Below are positions 25,729 to 33,321 of a stretch of 64,000 nt of DNA, in pieces. The position numbers were made by a program, and so were the translations under genes. The DNA is from Candidatus Proelusimicrobium tauri. Its GTDB lineage: Bacteria; Elusimicrobiota; Elusimicrobia; Elusimicrobiales; Elusimicrobiaceae. Below the pieces are notes generated by a model that saw nothing but the letters and a program-made list of their open reading frames with translations, searched no databases and had not been told where the DNA came from. Location of the stretch: contig DBYY01000006.1 of assembly GCA_002311025.1 (NCBI GenBank), positions 9,641 to 73,640 on the forward strand, given 5' to 3'. How positions within the stretch are numbered: the first letter of the stretch is position 1; every line of letters starts with the position of its first letter.

Positions 25729-26058
25729 TTACTTTAAATTTTTTAAAGCATCTTGATTGTTTTTGTGTATTTGGGCTACTGTTTTGCAAGTTTTTAAATC
25801 GGTACAATCGGCGCAGGTTTCAAAATTTTTACTTTTTACGCATTTGCGCACTTGGCAAAGGGAACTGCAGAAAAATGTTTTTGCACCTTCAGTTCTGCAT
25901 CCTGTGCAGTTAATCATTTCCGGCGTTATGACGGCATTATTTAATTTACTCCACAATTTTGCGGTTTTTTCTCTTAATTTATTATCGTTATTAAGTGTTG
26001 CTTTATATGCGTCGCACTTTTCACAATCAAGTCCGCAACAGGCAATTAATTTTTTCAT
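25729..26058 (-). CDS. DUF3795 cysteine-rich protein
   Basis: 109 residues with eleven or more Cys. The layout matches DUF3795: CCGLDCEKCDAYKAT at the start, CTGCRTEGAKTFFCSSLC in the middle, then CVKSKNFETCADCTDLKTC near the end. The clustered Cys probably bind zinc or an iron-sulfur cluster. Family function is unknown; members are common in anaerobes. Small size and normal codon use suggest a real cytoplasmic protein. It sits just downstream of the membrane protein at 26064 on the same strand, six bases apart, and is probably co-transcribed with it. Confidence 0.85.
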   Translation of the reverse strand: MKKLIACCGLDCEKCDAYKATLNNDNKLREKTAKLWSKLNNAVITPEMINCTGCRTEGAKTFFCSSLCQVRKCVKSKNFETCADCTDLKTCKTVAQIHKNNQDALKNLK

Positions 26059-26063
26059 AAATT

Positions 26064-26660
26064 TTAATAATTATCATTGGATGAAGTCATTTCTTTATGT
26101 ATTTCTTTTAGTAAATCAAAAAGGTCTTTTGTGGTAATATCAAGTAAAAATGTCGAACCTAAAATAACAAAGTTCTTTGTTAGTTCGTAATCTCTAATAA
26201 GACCCTTTTTGTTAACTTGTTTTTTATGGTTTACAATATTTTGTATGGCTGAATCAATACATTGTAATACTATATAAAAATGAGAGCCCTTGCCACTGTT
26301 TACTTCTTGCAGTTTTATATCCAAAATATCTTTCCATACAATAAGCACACAAGAGATATTTCTGCCAGAAAAAACGGGATTATCAAAAATTCCAAGATAT
26401 TCTTTATTGATAGATAAAACCAGCGAACGTTGGTGTGGTAATAAAACAAGTCCCATTTTTAATGCTATACATAGCAAAAAAAGACCGCCCAAACTGCCAA
26501 ATATCATAGTAGGTGTGCTACTCTTAACACAACCCCAAGCGAAACTTGCAAGGGCAAATATCACGCACACAACAACCATACCGGTAATTTTTTTCTTACT
26601 AACTGAAAAATCAATATTTTCGCCGTGTTTTATTTTTTCTTTAACACATGCTATATCCAT
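26064..26660 (-). CDS. Membrane protein with PH-like cytoplasmic domain, unknown
   Basis: 198 residues from ATG 26660 (a GTG lies four codons upstream). Two membrane helices at about 25-42 and 50-72 follow a basic N-terminus; the rest (about 75-198) is soluble and beta-rich, with the pattern LVLSINKEYLGIFDNP...ISCVLIVWKDILDIKL, which recalls STM3941/PH-like membrane proteins. I cannot be sure of the family. It overlaps no neighbour and reads into the DUF3795 gene. Confidence 0.55.
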   Translation of the reverse strand: MDIACVKEKIKHGENIDFSVSKKKITGMVVVCVIFALASFAWGCVKSSTPTMIFGSLGGLFLLCIALKMGLVLLPHQRSLVLSINKEYLGIFDNPVFSGRNISCVLIVWKDILDIKLQEVNSGKGSHFYIVLQCIDSAIQNIVNHKKQVNKKGLIRDYELTKNFVILGSTFLLDITTKDLFDLLKEIHKEMTSSNDNY

Positions 26661-26730
26661 TTTAGCATCCACTTTTATATCCTATTTAGTTATATTATAT
26701 ATCATCTTTACTAAACCTGCTCTTAAAATA

Positions 26731-26763
26731 AAAAAGCCCGTTCTCATAAATAACGGGCTTTTC
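26731..26763. terminator. Hairpin terminator
   Basis: Stem AAAAGCCCGTT / AACGGGCTTTT with a nine-base loop and flanking A/T runs. It ends the minus-strand DUF2807 gene. Confidence 0.85.
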
Positions 26764-26779
26764 AATAGGATAAGAGCAA

Positions 26780-27466
26780 CTAATCAAAAGTAAATTCCAC
26801 GCTGCCGTCTTTATTAACTTTTTGGGTATTTGCGCTGGTATTGCTACCCTTTTGCGTAGCAATTAAATCTTTTGTATCAATTTCGGCAAACATACCTTTG
26901 TCAAGAATATCAAGTTGTCCTGTTCTGCCGGATAATTCCACTTCTGCGCGGTCTAAAGAAGAAACACTAATTTTGTTTGCTTCAATATAATCAATATCTA
27001 CGGAAGAACTTCCCTTTGCATCAATTTTTACTTGCCCGATATTAACATTTTTCAAAGAAACTTCTCCGTTTTTGCGTGTTTTAATTGTTAAATCTTGCCC
27101 TTGAAGGTAAGTTTGATTTTTAAAATCAGCCTCGCCGGAAACGACAATTCTGTTTAAAGCAGGGGCATTAACATGAACTGCCACATCATCGTCATCTCCT
27201 GTAAAAAACGGCTGATTATATTCAATAAGAAGAGTATTTTCTTTTACTTTAATTTTAATGGCTTTTACCAGTTTAGCAGGTCCGCTTACTGTAAAAGAAT
27301 ATCCTTCTCCCTGTGAGAAAAAAACATTAACATCACCGCCATTTACTTCAATAGCGGAAAAAGCGGGTGCATTAGGCACTTCGCGTGTTTTATATTCTTG
27401 TGCCAAAGCGGGAACGATACTTCCAAGCATGGCAATTATTGTTAGCATTTTAATTATTTTTTTCAT
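26780..27466 (-). CDS. Exported DUF2807 (GIN domain) beta-helix protein
   Basis: 228 residues with a signal peptide ending ALA-Q. The mature chain is the DUF2807/'head GIN domain' type: FSAIEVNGGDVNVFFSQG at the start, then repeated short beta-strands with Gly turns (SGEADFKNQ, KNGEVSLKNVNIGQVKIDAKGSSSV, SLDRAEVELSG) that should fold as a right-handed beta-helix, and a polar end. Such proteins are usually periplasmic or surface-exposed and uncharacterised. Strong AAGGAG site, own terminator, divergent from cstA. Confidence 0.85.
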   Translation of the reverse strand: MKKIIKMLTIIAMLGSIVPALAQEYKTREVPNAPAFSAIEVNGGDVNVFFSQGEGYSFTVSGPAKLVKAIKIKVKENTLLIEYNQPFFTGDDDDVAVHVNAPALNRIVVSGEADFKNQTYLQGQDLTIKTRKNGEVSLKNVNIGQVKIDAKGSSSVDIDYIEANKISVSSLDRAEVELSGRTGQLDILDKGMFAEIDTKDLIATQKGSNTSANTQKVNKDGSVEFTFD

Positions 27467-27550
27467 ATTTAATCTCCTTAAATAAATTATAACAAAAACA
27501 AATTATTCTTTTGTTATCTTAAAAGTTGTAAAATAAATATAGAGGTGCTT

Positions 27551-29002
27551 ATGATTAGTTTTTTTGTGTGTCTTGGATTATTAATCCTGTCTTTTTTTAC
27601 TTACGGCAAATATGTCGAGCGCGTTTTTGGCCCGACAAAAGACAAAACACCCGCTATTCGCTTTAATAACGGTGTAGATTATGTGCCTATGCCGCTTTGG
27701 CGTATGGTGCTGGTGCAACTTTTAAACATAGCAGGGCTTGGCCCTGTGTTCGGTGCTATTGCCGGCTCTTTATGGGGGCCGAGCGTGTTTTTATGGATTA
27801 CCCTAGGCACTATTTTTGCCGGTGCGGTACATGATTTTTCTTGCGGTTTCTTGTCTCTTCGTAATGATGGCCAATCAATTTCCGAAATTACGGGTATTTA
27901 TTTAGGTCCGCGCGTTAGAAATTTTATGCGTGTTTTTAGTGTGATTTTGCTTGTTATGGTGGGTACGGTTTTTGCTGTCGGTCCTGCAAATTTACTTGTA
28001 TTTTTATTTAAAGGCCATGTTGCACAAGGAACCCTTTTAACAAATAGTTATTTTTGGCTTGCTTTGATTTTTCTTTATTATTTTCTAGCAACTTTTCTTC
28101 CCATTGATAAGATAATAGGGCGCGTTTATCCTTTCTTTGGTATTTGTTTAATTGTTATGGCTCTTGGCGTAACGGGGGGGATGTTTGCGCAAGGTTATCA
28201 AATTCCAGAAATTAATTTACAAAATCTTCACCCTAACCATTTACCTGTTTGGCCGCTTATGTTTATAACGGTGGCGTGCGGTGCAATATCAGGCTTTCAC
28301 GCAACGCAATCACCGCTTATGGCGCGTTGTATAACAAGCGAATATCAATCGCGTCAGGTCTTTTACGGTGCAATGGTTATGGAAGGCATTATTGCTCTTA
28401 TCTGGGCGGCAGCAGGTTGCGCCATTTATGCTAGAACGGGCGGTCTTATGACCGGCTTACAGGAAATGCTAAAAAACAGCGGTCAAGCCGGAGTTGTTTA
28501 TGATATTTGCTTAAAGACAATCGGCCCTTTAAAAATTGGAACAATTTCTTTTGGCCTTCTATTTGTAATGATTGGCGTAATTATCTGCCCTATTACTTCG
28601 GGCGATACGGCTTTTCGCGCTTCGCGCCTTGTACTTGCCGATTGGTTTAAAGTGGACCAAAAACCTTTTTTGAAACGCTTATGTTTGAGCGTGCCTCTTT
28701 TGCTCGCGGGCGTGATTATCAGCCAACGTCCCTATGATATTATTTGGCGTTATTTTAGTTGGTCTAACCAAACATTGGCTATGATAGTTTTGTGGGCCGC
28801 CACCGTTTATTTGTATAGCAAAAAGAGAAATTATTATCTTACTCTTATTCCGGCTATCTTTATGACGGCAGTAAGTGCCACTTATTTCTTAATCGCACCT
28901 GAATGTTTGCATTTGCCGGCCAAAATTGCCTGGCCTTCAGGTCTTGTCTGTGCCGGTATAATTTCCTCCTACTTCATTGCTAAAATGAAAAAAGGTAAAT
29001 AA
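27551..29002 (+). CDS. CstA family transporter (short form)
   Basis: 483 residues, about 12-13 membrane helices. The CstA core is clear: KYVERVFG, WRMVLVQLLNIAGLGPVFGAI, GTIFAGAVHDF and ISGFHATQSPLMARC, then ITSGDTAFRASR. It is shorter than E. coli CstA/BtsT (about 700), lacking the usual extra segment, as in many anaerobe homologues. Characterised family members import pyruvate or peptides. ATG 27551 follows GAGG; a GTG two codons upstream is less likely. The 3' end of this gene recurs as decayed fragments at 49788-49922 and 53590-53712. Confidence 0.9.
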   Translation: MISFFVCLGLLILSFFTYGKYVERVFGPTKDKTPAIRFNNGVDYVPMPLWRMVLVQLLNIAGLGPVFGAIAGSLWGPSVFLWITLGTIFAGAVHDFSCGFLSLRNDGQSISEITGIYLGPRVRNFMRVFSVILLVMVGTVFAVGPANLLVFLFKGHVAQGTLLTNSYFWLALIFLYYFLATFLPIDKIIGRVYPFFGICLIVMALGVTGGMFAQGYQIPEINLQNLHPNHLPVWPLMFITVACGAISGFHATQSPLMARCITSEYQSRQVFYGAMVMEGIIALIWAAAGCAIYARTGGLMTGLQEMLKNSGQAGVVYDICLKTIGPLKIGTISFGLLFVMIGVIICPITSGDTAFRASRLVLADWFKVDQKPFLKRLCLSVPLLLAGVIISQRPYDIIWRYFSWSNQTLAMIVLWAATVYLYSKKRNYYLTLIPAIFMTAVSATYFLIAPECLHLPAKIAWPSGLVCAGIISSYFIAKMKKGK

Positions 29003-29024
29003 AAACGACCGGCTATAGTCTCTT

Positions 29025-29336
29025 TTATTTTTGTAAATGTCTTCTTGAAATTTCTTTTAAATTTTCATCAAAAGAAATTACATTGCCACCGCGTTCAAAA
29101 TTGATTGTTGTGGAAATACTTCTAAAATCGCCAACAGTAGATTTATGCTTTTCCGTTATTTTGCGGAATTTCTCGTCATATATTGCATAATAATCTCCGC
29201 GCATAAAGACCATATATTCTGAATTAAAACCCTTTAAATCCCCTACAACAGAAGTATGTTTGTCTGCTATTTTTCTTCCGTTTTCGTCGAAAACTTTATA
29301 ATAATTACTTTGTAATTCAATATCTGATATAGCCAT
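29025..29336 (-). CDS. Small protein of three WG-like repeats
   Basis: 103 residues made of about three copies of a 30-35 residue unit: YYKVFDENGRKIADKHTSVVGDLKGF, then YYAIYDEKFRKITEKHKSTVGDFRSI, then a last partial copy NVISFDENLKEISRRH. The units resemble WG/beta-propeller-blade repeats: a strand, a D-E-N-G type turn, and a VGD closing strand. No signal peptide, so it is probably cytoplasmic. Three blades are too few for a closed propeller without oligomerisation. Strong AAGGAGG before the start. Function unknown; converges on cstA. Confidence 0.65.
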   Translation of the reverse strand: MAISDIELQSNYYKVFDENGRKIADKHTSVVGDLKGFNSEYMVFMRGDYYAIYDEKFRKITEKHKSTVGDFRSISTTINFERGGNVISFDENLKEISRRHLQK

Positions 29337-29441
29337 AGAACCTCCTTTTTGTGCCTACCAAATTATACCTTAAAATATAGATATTTGTATAATTTTTATG
29401 AATTGTTGAAAAAACTTAATATAAACTAAAATAAAAACTTC

Positions 29442-29469
29442 TTGACAACCTTTTTAAAAATAATATAAA
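29442..29469 (+). promoter_or_regulatory. Sigma-70 type promoter
   Basis: TTGACA (29442-29447), 16-base spacer, TATAAA (29464-29469). It lies about 110 bases upstream of the small gene at 29577 in an otherwise AT-rich leader. Confidence 0.55.
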
Positions 29470-29576
29470 TTATTTATATAAACTTATTTTAAAAATACAA
29501 AATAAAAGTATTATACCGATAGGATATTCACAAGGTATACTGCTTTTATAAATAATAATAGTGGGGTAATTATTAT

Positions 29577-29903
29577 ATGTTAGATATTAGTGATGTTTTG
29601 GCATCTTTAGATATTTGTATGCCAAAAAGGGAAGACCGCTTTTGTGTTTCCAGCGAAGATGACGGTAAAGGTTGCGTGGTTGTGCATAAAAATTATATAT
29701 ACAATCCAAAACGCAAATCCCGTCCTATGAAAATTCCCGTAAGATATTTTTTAGCAACAGCGATAAATTTTGTTGACGGTATTTACGAGGCGCATTATTT
29801 ACCGCCCGAAAAGAAGGAAAATCCTCAAGTTTACAAACGCCGTTTCAAGCGTTTAAAAAAGTATTTAAAAGATTATCCTATGGAAGAAAATATCTTTTCT
29901 TAA
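29577..29903 (+). CDS. Hypothetical protein
   Basis: 108 residues, no signal peptide or membrane segment. The second half is basic and Tyr/Pro-rich (YLPPEKKENPQVYKRRFKRL), and the first part has DGKGCVVVHKNYIYNPKRKS. I recognise no family. It has a promoter-like sequence upstream and GGGG ten bases before the ATG, so expression is likely. It converges on the alanine symporter gene. The basic character would be compatible with nucleic-acid binding, but nothing specific supports that. Confidence 0.5.
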   Translation: MLDISDVLASLDICMPKREDRFCVSSEDDGKGCVVVHKNYIYNPKRKSRPMKIPVRYFLATAINFVDGIYEAHYLPPEKKENPQVYKRRFKRLKKYLKDYPMEENIFS

Positions 29904-29930
29904 AAACTTTTTAACCTATTTATTGGATAT

Positions 29931-31445
29931 TTATTTTTCGGAATTTTCTTTGTGAAATTCTTTGGCTTTTTTGCCGACTAAAGCGTGCAAGTTCCTTTGT
30001 GTCGTTTTATAAATTATTTTTCTAAAACGCCACAAAGCCCATATATTGGGAACAGTCATCATTGTCATAGTACAAACGACAAGAGCCCACATAAAGCGAG
30101 TGGACATATTGGCCTGTGCCGTGCGTAAAACCGACTGTTCTATAAATAAATCGGTAGAGAAACTTGTGCCGATAATGCCACCTATAAATACCAGTATTAC
30201 AAATAATATTCTTGATGGTTTTATCAAGATATTAGAACCTTTGCATAAAAATTGAAGGGCTTTTTCCATATAATATCCCCAACCGATAATGGTGGTAAAC
30301 GAGAATATAACCAAAGAAAATACCAAAATCGGCGTGCCGATATAAGGAACGGTTTTAAAAGCACTGTTACACAAGTTTGCGGCATAAACATTCGGGTTTG
30401 TATAATCACCCGCCAAAACAATTACGATACCTGTTAAACTGCAAATAAAAATAGTCCAAAAAACGGAAGTCGCAGAAATAATGGCCATTTGTGTTGCGCT
30501 ACGTGTGCGCGCAGCGGCTGCTGCAATAGAAGCACTTCCCAAACCTGCTTCAGTTGCCATTACCGCACGGGTTACCCCTGCCGTAATGCCTGGAATCATG
30601 GCCCGTATTAAAGCAATAATACCTATTCCCATAGCACCGCCCACAACTGCTTTACCTGTAAAAGCACCTTTTATAACCGTCAAAATAGCAGAAGGAATAC
30701 TAGCAAAATTCATAAAAATAACAACTATGGTAATAAATAAGTAAAGAGTACCCATAATAGGTACTAACCATTCGGAATAAGAAGCAATACGCTTTACTCC
30801 GCCTAAAATAACAACCGCAGAACAAAAAGTTACAAATAAAGAAGAATACCAAGGATTAAGGTTGTATCCTTCCCGCAAAGCATCGGCAATGGAGTTTGTT
30901 TGTAAAGAACTTCCGCCGGTAAGTCCCATTAATAAGGTCCCTAAAGCAAAAATAATACCGAGCCATTTTACTTTTAAAATATTGGAAAGATAGTACATCG
31001 GTCCGCCGACATACTCTGCATTGTTTAGACGAACTCTGTATTTAAAAGCAATTAAACATTCACTATACTTAATAGCAAAATTGAAAAATCCCGCTATCAC
31101 CATCCAAAATAAAGCACCGGGACCACCTTCGGCGACGGCTGTTGTTACACCGATAATACTGCCTGTGCCGACGGTCGCGCCTATCATCATAGCAAGCGAA
31201 CCGAAACTGCTCACCATACCTTCCGCTTCGGCTTTGGATAAAGAAAGTTTCATGGCAGACCACGTATATTTTTGGATAAAACGTAATTTAATCGTAAAGT
31301 AAATACCCAAAGATAATAAGAGGAAAATCATCGGAGGTCCCCAAATAAGGGCATTAAAAAGATTCATTACATCATAAAAACTCTGTAAAGAAGGGTTAGA
31401 AAAAAGGCGCCCGCAGGCGTCTATTAATTGTAAAAAAATATTCAT
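29931..31445 (-). CDS. Alanine/glycine:cation symporter (AGCS family)
   Basis: 504 residues with about 10-12 membrane helices. AGCS signatures are present: FGSLAMMIGATVGTGSIIGV near the start, FWMVIAGFFNFAIKYSECLIAFKYR, GGPMYYLSNILK, GITAGVTRAVMATEAGLGSASIAAAAA (usual GxxRGxxxNEAGxGSAPIAHAAA), and FSFTTIIGWGYYMEKAL near the end. Such carriers take up alanine or glycine with Na+. The substitutions in the 'NEAG...AHAAA' motif (TEAG, AAAAA) may alter specificity. The gene stands alone on the minus strand with AGGAG upstream. Confidence 0.88.
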   Translation of the reverse strand: MNIFLQLIDACGRLFSNPSLQSFYDVMNLFNALIWGPPMIFLLLSLGIYFTIKLRFIQKYTWSAMKLSLSKAEAEGMVSSFGSLAMMIGATVGTGSIIGVTTAVAEGGPGALFWMVIAGFFNFAIKYSECLIAFKYRVRLNNAEYVGGPMYYLSNILKVKWLGIIFALGTLLMGLTGGSSLQTNSIADALREGYNLNPWYSSLFVTFCSAVVILGGVKRIASYSEWLVPIMGTLYLFITIVVIFMNFASIPSAILTVIKGAFTGKAVVGGAMGIGIIALIRAMIPGITAGVTRAVMATEAGLGSASIAAAAARTRSATQMAIISATSVFWTIFICSLTGIVIVLAGDYTNPNVYAANLCNSAFKTVPYIGTPILVFSLVIFSFTTIIGWGYYMEKALQFLCKGSNILIKPSRILFVILVFIGGIIGTSFSTDLFIEQSVLRTAQANMSTRFMWALVVCTMTMMTVPNIWALWRFRKIIYKTTQRNLHALVGKKAKEFHKENSEK

Positions 31446-31566
31446 GAAAATTTATATCTTCTCCTAAAAAGTATAAATACTATTCTACTATTTTTTGAGA
31501 AATTAGGTATAGATATGCCTTTATCTTTTTTGTCTTATACCTCGCCAAAAGTATGTAAGTTAGGCA

Positions 31567-32220
31567 CTATTTAATTGATTTTTTGATTTCTTGTTTTACT
31601 TTGTTTAGGTCACTACAAGAAAGAAGGGGAATAAGCGCATCAATTTCTTCGATACTTTTATCCCACCATTTTAGTTTTAGAAGTAAATCAATTAGTTCAT
31701 CGTCAAAGCGTTTGCGGATAATTTTTGCCGGGTTTCCGGCTACTATTGTATAAGGTGGGACATCCCTTGCAACCACACTGTTTAGTCCGATTATTGCGCC
31801 ATCGCCGATATGTACTCCGGGCAAAATAGTGGTGTTTTGACCTATCCAAACATCATTACCTACAACAGTATCACCTTTTAAGGGTAATTCTTTTGCTACG
31901 GGGGCTAAAGCATTGCCCCAATCTCCACCCATAATATAAAAGGGATAAGTGCTTGCACAGTTCATTCTATGATTAGCGCCGTTCATAACAAACTCAACCC
32001 CTTTTGCAATTTGGCAAAATTTACCTATAATAAGTTTATCGCCGATAAAGTTATAATGATGGGTTACATGTTTTTCAAATTGCTCTGCGCCGTTTACATC
32101 GTCGTAATAAGTAAAATCTCCAACAATAATGTTAGGATTCTTTATTACATTTTTAATGTAGCAAAGACTTGGGATTTTCTCATTTGGAAAAATTTTATTT
32201 GGATCAGGTATCTTTTTCAT
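31567..32220 (-). CDS. Vat/CatB-family hexapeptide acetyltransferase
   Basis: 217 residues. Left-handed beta-helix acetyltransferase: NIIVGDFTYYDD, KLIIGKFCQIAKGVEFVMNGANHRM with the catalytic His, STYPF, VVGNDVWIGQNTTILPGVHIGDGAIIGLNSVVARDVPPYTIVAGNPAKIIRKRF and WWDKSIEEID. This is the xenobiotic acetyltransferase layout of streptogramin A acetyltransferases (VatA-VatH) and CatB. Chromosomal relatives are common and their true substrates are often unknown, so resistance must not be assumed. I chose the Met at 32220 because a TATAAT lies inside the six codons upstream of it and family members align from there. Confidence 0.87.
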   Translation of the reverse strand: MKKIPDPNKIFPNEKIPSLCYIKNVIKNPNIIVGDFTYYDDVNGAEQFEKHVTHHYNFIGDKLIIGKFCQIAKGVEFVMNGANHRMNCASTYPFYIMGGDWGNALAPVAKELPLKGDTVVGNDVWIGQNTTILPGVHIGDGAIIGLNSVVARDVPPYTIVAGNPAKIIRKRFDDELIDLLLKLKWWDKSIEEIDALIPLLSCSDLNKVKQEIKKSIK

Positions 32221-32342
32221 ACTTTTATTATAGAACATTAAGCATAAAATTTAAACTCTCTGCCAAAACCTTATTAAATTGATAAAATATAAGTGTAACA
32301 ATGTTGCGTGGCTTACAAAGCGCGCAAAAACTAGGAGAATAT

Positions 32343-33020
32343 ATGAAAAAATATACTGCCGAATTATTAGGCACTTTTGTTTTGACCCTCTTTGGTTGCG
32401 GTTCCGCAGCCATTGCAGGTGCAACGCTTGGCACTTTAGGTATTGCTTTTGCGTTTGGTTTATCTATTGTAGCGATGGCTTATGCTATTGGCAACATTTC
32501 CGGCTGCCATATTAACCCGGCTGTTTCACTTGGCGTATGGATGAGCGGAAAAATGACCGCCAAAGACTTTTTTGGCTATGTTCTTGCACAATGTGCTGGT
32601 GCTTTACTTGCTGCCCTTGTTCTGGCCGCTATTATCAATATGACCGATTTAGGTGGTATTGCTGCAACCGGTTTAGGTGCTAACGGATATGGCGTTGCCT
32701 CCTCTGTTGGTTTAACTGCCTGCGGTGCTTTAATTGTTGAAATCATTTTAACTTGTGTTTTTGTGCTTACCATTTTGGGCGTAACCTCTGGCGAAAAAAC
32801 ATCGGCCATTGCAGGTTTGGTTATCGGTTTAACTTTGACTTTTGTGCATATTATGGGTATTCCTTTAACAGGCACTTCCGTTAACCCTGCCCGCAGTTTT
32901 GGCCCAGCCTTAGTTTTAGGCGGACAAGCCCTTTGCCAATTATGGGTATTTGTGTTTGGTCCGTTTATAGGTGCTGCTTTAGCGGCATTAATTTATAAAG
33001 GTTTTAACAAAGCCAAATAA
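32343..33020 (+). CDS. aqpZ: Aquaporin Z-like water channel
   Basis: 225 residues from ATG 32343, which follows CTAGGAGAATAT; an ATG at 32301 would add a non-membrane stretch. Six membrane helices and two half-helices with the NPA boxes HINPAVSLG and SVNPARSFGPA. The Arg after the second NPA and the neighbouring small residues fit the water-selective AqpZ group more than glycerol facilitators (GlpF has NPARD). It conducts water across the inner membrane. It is a single-gene transcript ending in a GC hairpin terminator. Confidence 0.9.
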   Translation: MKKYTAELLGTFVLTLFGCGSAAIAGATLGTLGIAFAFGLSIVAMAYAIGNISGCHINPAVSLGVWMSGKMTAKDFFGYVLAQCAGALLAALVLAAIINMTDLGGIAATGLGANGYGVASSVGLTACGALIVEIILTCVFVLTILGVTSGEKTSAIAGLVIGLTLTFVHIMGIPLTGTSVNPARSFGPALVLGGQALCQLWVFVFGPFIGAALAALIYKGFNKAK

Positions 33021-33043
33021 AGAACTTTAAGCAATCAAAACAC

Positions 33044-33070
33044 AAACCCCCGTAAGGGGGTTTTGTTTTT
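33044..33070 (+). terminator. Terminator after aqpZ
   Basis: AAACCCCC / GGGGGTTT with a GTAA loop and a T-run. Confidence 0.9.
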
Positions 33071-33235
33071 ATGTAAATATCGGTTCTGATATGGCAAAGA
33101 TATTAGGGGGAGCATCTTTTTGGAATGATAAGTATTTGCTTTTTTATGTTCACACAATGGTAGGGAATATTATATAATATATATAATTCTAAACACTTAA
33201 GTAAAGGGGACTTACAGTGTATTTATAGGTAAAAA

Positions 33236-33321
33236 ATGAAAACAGATTTGAAAAAAATATAAAAAAAATTAAAAAATTATTAGTTGTAATAATAACTCTA
33301 CAATCATTTTGTTGTTACAGT
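33236..33321 (+). other. Out-of-frame start and signal peptide of the large autotransporter
   Basis: ATG 33236, preceded by AGGT, opens a frame (MKTDLKK) that stops at 33260. In the frame of the big gene, codons upstream of its first Met (33322) read KKIKKLLVVIITLQSFCC...NIALA-SE, a good signal peptide, but they have no start codon and meet a stop at 33226. Adding one A to the seven-A run 33251-33257 joins ATG 33236 to this signal peptide. So the gene's real start is probably 33236, broken or switched at a homopolymer. Confidence 0.65.

Noticed and set aside
31567..32220. Acquired streptogramin resistance gene
   Set aside because: The fold and motifs match Vat proteins, but there is no mobile context and chromosomal relatives with unknown substrates are common.
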